Assembly: GCF_018873765.1 (NCBI RefSeq)
Contig: NC_057925.1
Span: 13,279,568-13,343,567 of the forward strand
Origin: Telopea speciosissima
Taxonomy: Eukaryota > Streptophyta > Magnoliopsida > Proteales > Proteaceae
Reading direction: 5' to 3'
Length of the DNA stretch: 64,000 bases
Under the pieces are notes generated by a model that was not told where the DNA came from, made no database searches, and was given only the letters and a program-made list of their open reading frames with translations. This document shows, piece by piece, positions 56,054 to 64,000 of this stretch; the stretch's first letter is position 1; each line of letters begins with the position of its first letter. A program made the position numbers and the translations under genes.

Positions 56054-57367
56054 ATGAAGAAAACTCCAACACTCCCTCTACTCCTCTCCCTCTTAGTAGC
56101 CCTTCTATGCCTCTACCCTTCTCAGGGCTCTACCCTCAACTGTGGCTCCTCTGACCATAGCTCCACCCTTGAGGTCATGCATGTCTACAGCCCATGCTCC
56201 CCTTTCCGGTCCAAGAAACCCCTCTCTTGGGAACAAACCATCCTCGACGTGGCTGCGAAAGACGAAGCCCGGCTACTCTATCTCTCTAGCCTTGTCGGTC
56301 GGAGATCCACAGTCCCGATTGCCTCGGGCCGGCAGATTGTCCAGAGCCCAACCTACATTGTCCGGGCCAAGTTCGGAACTCCAGCCCAGCCCATGTTTTT
56401 GGCCATGGACACCAGCAGTGATACCGGTTGGGTTCCCTGCACCGGCTGTGTAGGATGTTCTTCTAGCGTTTTTAACACTGCCAAGTCATCAACTTACAAA
56501 CCCGTTGGATGCTCCGCCCCACAATGCAAACAGGTCCCGAACCCGACTTGCGGCGGCACCTCTTGCTCCTTCAACCTCACATACGGCTCCGCCGCCATCG
56601 CCGCCACTGTCTCCCAGGACAACTTAGCACTTGCCCAGGACCCCGTCCCCAACTACTCCTTCGGCTGCATTAAAGCGGCGACCGGAAACCAAGTGCCGCC
56701 ACAGGGAATACTCGGACTCGGGCGAGGCCCTATGTCGCTTCTCTCACAAACCAAGTCCCTCTACCAATCCACGTTCTCCTATTGCTTGCCGGATTTCCGG
56801 TCCGCCAACTTTTCCGGTTCACTCCGGCTCGGACCAGTTTCTCAACCACAACTAATCAAATTCACCCCACTTCTCACCAACCCAAGAAGGTCCTCCCTCT
56901 ACTACGTCAACATGATTGGCATCAGCGTTGGCCGCCGGCTAGTCAATATCCCACCGAGCGCATTGGCATTCGACACAACCACTGGTGCCGGAACCATATT
57001 TGACTCCGGCACAGTCTTCACCCGGCTGGTCCAACCGGCCTACATCCCGGTGAGAGATGAATTCCGGAGACGGGTTAAGGCCGGACCGGTATCGTCATTG
57101 GGTGGGTTTGATACCTGTTATTTACAGCCGGTCGTGTCACCGGTGATTACACTACATTTCACGGGGTTTAACATGACATTGCCGCCGGAGAACTTTTTGA
57201 TACATAGCACGGCAGGGAGTATAACTTGTTTGGCCATGGCGGCTTCGCCGGATAACATGAATTCGGTGTTGAATGTGATAGCGAACATGCAACAGCAGAA
57301 CCATAGGGTACTTTACGATGTGCCCAACTCAAGGGTGGGTGTAGCACGTGAATCCTGCACCCGTTGA
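56054..57367 (+). CDS. Secreted aspartic protease, nepenthesin/AED3 type
   Basis: An intronless 437-residue pepsin-like endopeptidase (family A1B) of the AED3/nepenthesin-like group, secreted to the apoplast. Residues 1-25 form a signal peptide (LPLLLSLLVALLCL core), and about 26-95 a propeptide. Catalytic Asp119 lies in AMDTSSDTGWVPC and Asp317 in IFDSGTVFTRL. Family members normally have DTG or DTS at the first site, so both are intact. The nepenthesin-type insertion after the first site is Cys-rich (CTGCVGC, CSAPQC, CGGTSC). A flap Tyr is in LTYGSA (about 177), and GILGLGRGPMSLLSQ is near 218-232. Possible N-glycosylation sites are Asn174, 200, 253 and 373. The start is supported by the signal peptide and the TATA box 65 bp upstream. 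GC content is markedly higher than in surrounding DNA, as is common for intronless genes. Family relatives act in systemic immunity and programmed cell death; a role here is inference. Confidence 0.95.
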   Translation: MKKTPTLPLLLSLLVALLCLYPSQGSTLNCGSSDHSSTLEVMHVYSPCSPFRSKKPLSWEQTILDVAAKDEARLLYLSSLVGRRSTVPIASGRQIVQSPTYIVRAKFGTPAQPMFLAMDTSSDTGWVPCTGCVGCSSSVFNTAKSSTYKPVGCSAPQCKQVPNPTCGGTSCSFNLTYGSAAIAATVSQDNLALAQDPVPNYSFGCIKAATGNQVPPQGILGLGRGPMSLLSQTKSLYQSTFSYCLPDFRSANFSGSLRLGPVSQPQLIKFTPLLTNPRRSSLYYVNMIGISVGRRLVNIPPSALAFDTTTGAGTIFDSGTVFTRLVQPAYIPVRDEFRRRVKAGPVSSLGGFDTCYLQPVVSPVITLHFTGFNMTLPPENFLIHSTAGSITCLAMAASPDNMNSVLNVIANMQQQNHRVLYDVPNSRVGVARESCTR

Positions 57368-57372
57368 GACAG

Positions 57373-57378
<6 letters not shown>

Positions 57379-57403
<25 letters not shown>
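57379..57403. repeat. (GA)n microsatellite in the protease 3' UTR
   Basis: Starts 12 bases after the stop codon. Confidence 0.85.
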
Positions 57404-58101
57404 CTGTGAGGCTTGTGAGCTTGTGTTGTTTTTTTCTGGTTTTGAGGATCTGTGTCGGTGGGCGAAAGAAAATAGAGGGGGGGTGGGTGGGTTGATTGTT
57501 GCTTAGTGTAGTTTTTGGCATTTTTCTCTTTTGTTTTAGTTAATGTAAGTTTGTGTTTTTAAGGGTATGATGAGTATGATCTTAAGGGAGAGAATCAAAG
57601 TATGGACTAGAAGATTGCTTAAGATTGACTTGGAGTTATGAAATTGTTAAGTGTTGTACCACTACACAACTTATTGGTTGCCACAACTTTTAATTCAAGG
57701 TCTCTTTCTACTTCTTTATGTCACAAAATAGACTTGGATGAGTTCTCCATTTTTTTTTTTTGTTTTTTTTTGTTTTGTTTTGAATTAACTCTAAGTGATA
57801 AGGATTATGGAAACAGGATTTATGAATCAAATTTTGTTGAGTATTTTAATTTAGGGTAGTACTGTTTGACCTTGAATGAAATTTTGTGGGTTAATTAATT
57901 TAATAGCGAGATCAGGAGACTATGGTGTGTTAAGGTGAATCAATTTTTCTAATCATGTTTGTCTCTAACAGAAGATTATATATATATATATATATACAGC
58001 ACAAGAGTTGCAGCCTTAACCGAGGATTACAATATAAATAGGAAAGTGATATCACATGTGATATACATGCCTAATAGAAATAGAAGTTTACATAAAATGA
58101 A
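57404..58101. other. Protease 3' UTR and spacer
   Basis: No gene. A (TA)n run is at 57974-57997. The last nine bases (58093-58101) are the left target duplication of the Pack-MULE. Confidence 0.5.
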
Positions 58102-58506
58102 GGGTTAAATACACGGACCCCTAAAGTGGACTCAATATTCCTCATGCACCCCTAAGGTTTTGACAATTTTATACGCACCCCTTCAAAATTCCACGTACAC
58201 TTTCTACTTTTCAACATAAACCATTTAAGTCCATACCGTTATTTTCAAACCTTAAATGCTAACGGGAAGAAGGTAATGTATAATTATACTCTTTCTAAGG
58301 CTTAATTGCCAAAATACCCTTAAGTGAAAAAACAAAAATGACAAAAACTGAAAAAGCAAAATACCCAAATCACCCTTTCTCCCTTTCCCTTACGCGATCG
58401 AAGAACAATCCCTAAACCCTAGTTGGAGCTCAGCGGGGAGCAGAGTGGGGGGAAGGGGGTGGGGTAGGGATTGAGTGGCCGTCTGAAAGTGTTGTGAGGT
58501 TGTTGG

Positions 58507-58670
58507 AAATGGAGAGTAATAGGGGTTGCTGCAGCAGTAGGCTTGTGAAGCTTTATTTTGAGTTATTATTCAGAAATGGTGGTGTGAACCATTTTCTCTG
58601 GAGCTTCTTATGTGCTTTGGTTGAAGCTCAGTATTTGAATCGCACATTGGTTATGGATTTGACGATCTGT
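58507..58670 (+). pseudogene. Captured fragment resembling a plant O-fucosyltransferase-family gene
   Basis: The frame from the Met at 58509 reads LVKLYFELLFRNGGVNHFLW and then SFLCALVEAQYLNRTLVMDL. This resembles an internal segment of plant O-fucosyltransferase-family (GT65-related) proteins, in which a Gly-rich loop and an (L/Y)NRTLV strand follow one another. Similarity ends after about residue 55 (TICL), where the frame runs into T-rich non-coding sequence. Recognition is from memory and a database search is needed. Confidence 0.5.
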
Positions 58671-58968
58671 TTACTCATTTCTGGATTTTTACTTGGGTTT
58701 CTCGCATTTTCCTCTCCTCCTGATTCTTCTTCTTCTTTTTTTTGGGTGCTTTTGTTAATTGAAAGTACGGTTCTGTCTTCTGTATGCATTTTGCCCCTTT
58801 TATTCTTTTTTACAGTTTCAGCTTTTCCTGATTTTTTCTTCATTTTCGTTTCGTATCACTTATTTTTTGCAGACCTTCTTTAGTCTTTACCTTCTGGTTT
58901 CTTAGTTCTAACTTTAGCAGGTAATTATGTTTCTTTTAAAACTGAAACCTCTAACAGGTGGTTGAATA

Positions 58969-59310
58969 ATGAAGGACTTGGACATAAATCAAGCACCACC
59001 TTCAGGAACAGAGGAAGAATGGATGATGATGATGATGGGAAATACAGTGGACGAAGAAAAGAGCGGTGGTGGCCCTCCCCATAAGAAGCTTCGTCTCTCA
59101 AAGGAGCAGTCTCGTCTTCTCGAACAGAGCTTCACAGAGAACCCCACCCTTAATCCTGTTAGTCCTAATATAACGATCACCCTCATCTTCTTCTTCTTCT
59201 TCTTCTTCTGATTTTAAGTTTCTAATTTTTTTTCATTTCTCTCTTTCTTTGCGTAGAGGCAACGATAAGCTTTGGCTTTACAGTTGAAGCTAAAACCACG
59301 ACAAGTGGAG
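58969..59310 (+). pseudogene. Captured HD-ZIP class II homeobox fragment
   Basis: Exon 1 (58969-59157) encodes the pre-homeodomain part and homeodomain helix 1: KKLRLSKEQSRLLEQSFTEN, then PTLNP. An intron with GT (59158) and AG (59255-59256) follows at the position and phase used by HD-ZIP II genes. Exon 2 starts at 59257 with RQR, a TAA stop (59266-59268) and ALALQLKLKPRQVE. The recognition helix (VWFQNRRA) and leucine zipper are missing; sequence after 59310 is unrelated. It cannot bind DNA as an HD-ZIP protein. If expressed, it could yield a short peptide or small RNAs. Confidence 0.85.
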
Positions 59311-59623
59311 GAATGCGTATATTGCCACCAAGAAGCAGCAGAGAAGAAGCAGAAGAAGGAGAACTAGAGAAGAAGTTAGAAGGTAGGGCAAAAAGGTCTT
59401 TTCAAATTGTAGGAGTGGTTAGAATAAAGGTTAGTTTGGCCAACAAAAAAAATTAGCATTTAATGCCTAAAATTAACGGTATGGATTTAAATGGCTCTAG
59501 GTTGAAAAGTAGGGGTGTACGTGGAATTTTGAAGGGGTGCGCATGGAATTGTCAAAACCTTAGGGGTGCATGAGGAATATTGGGTCCATTTTAGGGGGTA
59601 CGTGTATTTAACCCTAAAATAAA

Positions 59624-60466
59624 AGACTTGTAGGAAAACCGTGTGAGAGTTTTCCTCATTGAAAAAACCTCAATATCGTCCCATACACCCCCTCAAGATG
59701 AAGGGCCAACGGAGTTGGTCCGTGACGATTCTGATTTTTCTGAAAATACGAATTTTTATTCATTGTCTATATCGTTTCACTGATATAGTATCATCACCTT
59801 AAAAACCGTGCAATATCAGTGTATCGGATGATCCGACACTGACAACTCGAACCATACTTTTAATAACGTTCTGAGATGGGAAGCATGGTGCTAGCCCATG
59901 AGGGGAATCTTATCGTTTCTTGATTAGGAATATTTCATTCTGATTTAAAGATTTGGGAGTCTTAAATCCATGAGAGAAAAGGGAGTGATCCTAGGGATCT
60001 TACCGTTTTTTACTAGGAATTAAATGAATCTAGAGTTTGTTAGGGGGTGAAGAGATAAACTCAACACAAAAATAGGGATTAAATAAATAGAAAATTAAGG
60101 ATTAGGGAATGGTCATAATAGTGATTACATACCTTTTCTTGTGATTAAGCTAAGTTTTTGTAAGCACACAAACAGCTGAGAAAGTTAGAGAGAGAGATAT
60201 GTCGCTCCGGCTTGGGAGAAACTCCAGCATCACCGATGGTTGCTTGGTCGATCCTACCATATTTTCATTGATGATGAATTTGCAACTAATCAATCAATTT
60301 ATAGAACTTGGGTTCATGGTTGAAGGTTTGAATGGTTGCAGATTCATCATCATTGAAAATATGGTCATTGCATACGACCATTCTATTCGGGTACCACTGA
60401 AAACCATTAACCATATATATATTTTCTTTATCTGTGATTTTTACCATTTTTTTTATTACTGTGTTT
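59624..60466. other. Intergenic sequence, no gene recognised
   Basis: 'tatcgga'-type sequence near 59780-59850 belongs to the GGTATCGG repeat family. Confidence 0.4.
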
Positions 60467-62090
60467 GTTACGTCCCCATTCTTGAACCACGGGGAATGCA
60501 ATCGGAGCGTACCAATATGTTCCCAAACCGCCAAGATCGCAGATACAGTATACATGATTAACTCATACACACGGCAACAGAAGATCAAAACAGGTTAATA
60601 ATAGTAATATCAAAGTTTACAGAACCTACGTGATAACTTATATTATAATTGTTTAAGTTTACCCTCCCATTATAGATCATTCTAATAAGGACCTATGTAT
60701 TACTTACTGTATAAATAATACATTTATCATAAAAGGAAACAAAAGAATACACCTGTAAATCAAAAAGGAATGAGTCATGTGTATCAAAAGATGGCCACCG
60801 GCCATAGATCACTGTCCCACCAAGGAACACACATCACAGCAACACTCCGGTCCATGCTCTACGATCTCCGGAGTCCACCAACCTATATAACTAGCATCAG
60901 GAATCTTGAACTCCGCGCAGTCCTACTCGAATATACCTGCAATCATCTAAATAAAATATGTTTCCTCGAGGAATGAGCTCCGCTGAGCCCAGTAAGCAGC
61001 TAAGCCACACAAGCAAGTACAATAATAATAATGAATGAGTTTGATCGCAAACTAGACATGATAAGCGAATTCCACAGCGTCCCATACTACTAGGATAATC
61101 CGCACATCATATATGGTTTACAATCATGCCACCTGAATGCATGATAAAGTTAAATTTTATTATTATTCATCTAACAAACAATGCCTAAGTCTGGTAAAGT
61201 ACTACTGCAACACCCTAGGTAGCATCCCCGATGTCGGTACCATAAGCGGATGGTATATCGACAATGACAAACCCGAGTTGCGGTTAGAAGCCTGCAGTAC
61301 TTATCTCCACCAAGCGATATACGCAAACTTCCATAATAAAACTAGCTCCTTCCCGGTCCTGTGAACTCACCGAAGTTCTCCCGAGTTTTGAGAACGGTAA
61401 TTCCATCACACAGGACATTACCATCAGTTAACTAACACCTTACCCCCTGTTGGTAAGGGGTGTAGTACGGGGTACATTATCTTAGCCAAATGCATATATT
61501 GTATGAAAAGGGTACGCACATGCATAAGCCAGAGTTTGAGTCCATAGTACCGAAAGACGGTCAGTCGGCTATCCTCTCGCCCCTCTAGCCTATACATACA
61601 CATAAAAGTATGGGATGTGATTACTGAAAGCGGTCGGTCAGTCACCACCCCGTTTCCACCTAATGCAGTAGACAATTCTAATACAATTATACGTACGACA
61701 ATCCCAAGCCCAGCACCCACCATGTTATACCCGTATCCCGGGATATAATTAAATATTATTTCTTCTCGTGATGTGTAGATACCGCTGCCATGTATGCTGG
61801 TGACCTGTTCTCCATGATGGTCAAACCTAGCTACAAAATTGTTGACCACAGTACGGGTTTGCCTGTGGAGGAAAGATTCCTCAACCGTCAGTGGGGAAAG
61901 TTCGTTGACGGCGACTTCGTTGACTATCGTCCAAGTACCAGCCCGAGAAGCGAGGAGTTTAGGAGAGAGCATCCTGGACCGTCGCCTCAGTTAGATAATT
62001 CGTTCAGTGATGACCTTGGCATTGCCGTGGCGAAGCTATTCGGGGTCATGGGTGATAAACCATGACAGGGGGAAAAGTAAGTTCTAGCCC
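60467..62090. other. Unassigned, probably retrotransposon-derived
   Basis: Starts with an LTR-like 'tgttacgtcccc'. Open frames on both strands occur at 61424-62065 but match no family I know. The phrase 'ccctgttggtaaggg' (61445) recurs in inverted orientation at 63760, suggesting two opposed copies of one repeat. Confidence 0.3.
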
Positions 62091-64000
62091 TCAAGTTTTG
62101 TTATTTATTCTTTTCTTGGTGACCTCGAAGTACGGGTCAAGGCCTGAACCGCTCGAGCTATTTCATGAGAGAAGGGAACATTTTAAGTTCGGGTCCCACT
62201 TACCTTTGGGAAGTACATTGGGGACTTATACCCATCTCATATGAATCCATCTCAAAGTGGGCTTTTCCCTAATTAAAGTTGTGGGCAGACCCATTTAACT
62301 TAAGAAGCCATTTAACTTGTATGACCCATGCACTAAAGGCCCATTTAGCCCTATTGACCCAAGGATGGGTTATTCCATTCACTTACCCATATAGAACAAA
62401 TGGGTCAACCCATTTAGCTCTTGACCCATTTGGCTTAAGAGACCCAATACCCACTTTCTATAAATAAGCCAAAGGGGGAGAAAGCATTCAATTCTCAATT
62501 ACTTCTCCCATCTAACCTAAATCGTGGAGGAGAGAAAGAGGAGAGAAAGAGGAGGAGGAAGGTGGAGAAGCTTGGTGGAAGGTTGAGATCCCATCTCTTG
62601 GAGCCATAAATCGTAGAGCTCTCTCATCTTGGGGGTAGGTAAGCCATTGAAGTTTCTTCCTTCTTCTATTTTGGGTTTTAAAAGGGGTTGGGTAATGGGA
62701 GAGATTGACCTAGAGCTCTCTTGAAACCTAAGAAATCGATGGAACCTTAAAGCCAAGGCTATGGTGGAGTTATTTCACTCCATTATGAGCTCTAATGTTA
62801 GTATTCTCATTCCATTTGAGAGATTTAATGTTAGTATTCTCATTCCATTTGAGCTCTCGGTTCCTTCTCTTAAACCTATTATGATTGAATGGACCTAGAA
62901 AGGTCTTAGGACCCTAATGAGCTTAGGATGGAGTTTCCTTGATGTTCCTATGCTTTAAACCACTTGAAAATGGAACCCTTGGAGGGGGATCCTTTGGATT
63001 TTGGACCTGCAGGTGTGAGGATTTACATGTGGTTTCAGACCTGCAAGAAACCACCCTGAAATTACCTCCCTGAGAAGGCCCCTGGAAAGCTTGGATTTAT
63101 GGGCGGTTTCATTTTTTGAGAAACCACACCTGCAACCGCCCTTGACTGAGACTGCCCTGAGCCCCTGGTTTCCTAGGAGTTACCTGTGGTTGCAGAATTT
63201 GGGCATGAAACCACTCTTGCAACCACTCTATTTCTGAAACCTTGTACTTAAGTAATTATAGGAGACCTTTTGGGGATCCTTTCCCTTTGCTCGTTTAACC
63301 TCATTTTACTCTTTGTTTAGGTTAATATATCCATCTTGTGGCTTATTACTTGATCGATGCGATAACTTATAATCTTGGTGCTTGGCATACACATAGTGAA
63401 TGGATTTGGTTGTTTGGGCTTGATATTATTATTGCATTATATATTATGTAATCAGTATAATTATTAAGCATGCTTGCGCATATTGCATACTTTTATATAT
63501 GATTGTTCTGATGTTGATTGGAAATGCTTTACTTTGATGGGTCTCGGTGCCAGTGGGTGCCGGTGCCGGAACCCCGGATACTATATATATTTTATGAAGT
63601 CATTATATTGAATGTCATGTTGAACTATATGCGCCGTGCCGTGCTGGTAACCGGGCACTAAACCAGATGAAAAGTTGATGCGCCCGGATTACCTCTCGTG
63701 ACGATAGGACTTGCATGTAGTATATCTGCGGCTAGGATTTCACACCCTTATGCTACGACCCTTACCAACAGGGGTTTAGGTGTTGGGTAATCAGTACACC
63801 GGATTCTGTGGAGGTGGGAGAGGCCAGTCATGGTAGTATTGGTTATCAGGGGTCTGCCACTGAGTGGTCTTGGAGGCTTCGATCGGCGTAGGTCCCAGGT
63901 GACAATTGAGGTTTCATTATGGCGATAAGTTAAGTGACCCAAAGTGTCTCCCGAGTTGTCACAGTAGCATATACCATTGACTTAGTTGTTTGTTAGGTGG
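62091..64000. other. Unassigned, LTR-like features
   Basis: Repeated 'gacccatttaac' phrases at 62280-62450, then a TATA box 'ctataaataag' at 62458-62468 followed by a CT-rich leader, as in an LTR promoter. A direct duplication of about 32 bp ('aatgttagtattctcattcc') is at 62794 and 62828. No host gene recognised up to the window end. Confidence 0.3.

Larger units (their letters stand above)
58102..59614. mobile_element. Pack-MULE-like element carrying host gene fragments
   Basis: Terminal inverted repeats of about 160 bp, 58102-58262 and 59452-59614, are close to 90% alike. Both begin GGGTTAAATACACG from the outside and share the phrase CCTCATGCACCCCTAAGG. Flanking 9-mers TAAAATGAA (58093-58101) and TAAAATAAA (59615-59623) match at 8 of 9. 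Long inverted termini plus a 9-bp target duplication identify a Mutator-like element. No transposase lies inside. The interior carries part of an HD-ZIP II gene with its intron and probably a second fragment, so capture was at DNA level, the definition of a Pack-MULE. Confidence 0.85.

Noticed and set aside
59160..59215. Continuation of the HD-ZIP ORF past NPTLNP
   Set aside because: The residues after NPTLNP come from reading into the intron (donor at 59158); homeodomain similarity resumes at 59257.
61424..61972. 182-residue ORF on the minus strand
   Set aside because: No recognisable domain; it overlaps another unassigned frame on the opposite strand in repeat-like sequence.
1..64000. CRISPR arrays, operons, bacterial promoters or rRNA genes
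   Set aside because: No regularly spaced identical repeats with unique spacers and no rRNA sequence; gene structure is that of a plant nuclear genome.

Overview
This is plant nuclear DNA, probably from a non-grass flowering plant with a repeat-rich genome. The evidence is AT-rich intergenic sequence, spliceosomal GT..AG introns, plant-specific gene families, and many Copia, Gypsy, TRIM, hAT, Mutator-like and Tourist-like elements. The species cannot be settled from sequence reading alone; an early-diverging eudicot or magnoliid would fit. Only two host genes look complete. The first is a hydroxyproline O-arabinosyltransferase (HPAT, family GT95) on the + strand. Its eight coding exons run from 29851 to 49434; intron 1 (5.8 kb) holds a full-length Copia element, and intron 7 (11.8 kb) is packed with nested transposons, so the last 23 codons lie far from the rest. 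The second is an intronless secreted aspartic protease of the nepenthesin/AED3 type at 56054-57367 with a clear TATA box. A third, unidentified small gene or gene remnant lies at about 2480-3231. LAYOUT. 1-2.2 kb: dispersed repeats and a TRIM. 3.6-6.6 kb: a large Gypsy-type LTR on the minus strand. 7.3-15.2 kb: a tandem arrangement of TRIM copies alternating with a duplicated segment carrying an unknown ORF; one TRIM was split by a 5.0-kb hAT transposon (8499-13538) with perfect 8-bp target duplications and a decayed transposase. 15.2-18.4 kb: little recognisable. 18.4-22.1 kb: an LTR-like piece, a truncated Copia and a second Gypsy-type LTR with an array of GC-rich palindromes ahead of its TATA box. 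22-29 kb: four small MITEs with definable ends, and microsatellites. 29-49.4 kb: HPAT with its transposon-filled introns (Copia A, B and C, two non-autonomous hATs, a tRNA-derived SINE and a very short poly(A) insertion). 50-55.7 kb: short repeats and a truncated RTE-type LINE. 56-57.4 kb: aspartic protease. 58.1-59.6 kb: a Pack-MULE-like element with about 160-bp inverted termini and a 9-bp target duplication, carrying fragments of an HD-ZIP II homeobox gene and probably an O-fucosyltransferase-family gene. 60-64 kb: unassigned, probably LTR-retrotransposon sequence. FUNCTION. HPAT adds arabinose to hydroxyproline of secreted peptides and wall proteins in the Golgi, and the protease is secreted; nothing suggests they act in one pathway. 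The transposons make a readable insertion history: hAT into TRIM, hAT into Copia B, SINE into Copia C, hAT into an older ORF, Copia A into HPAT intron 1.
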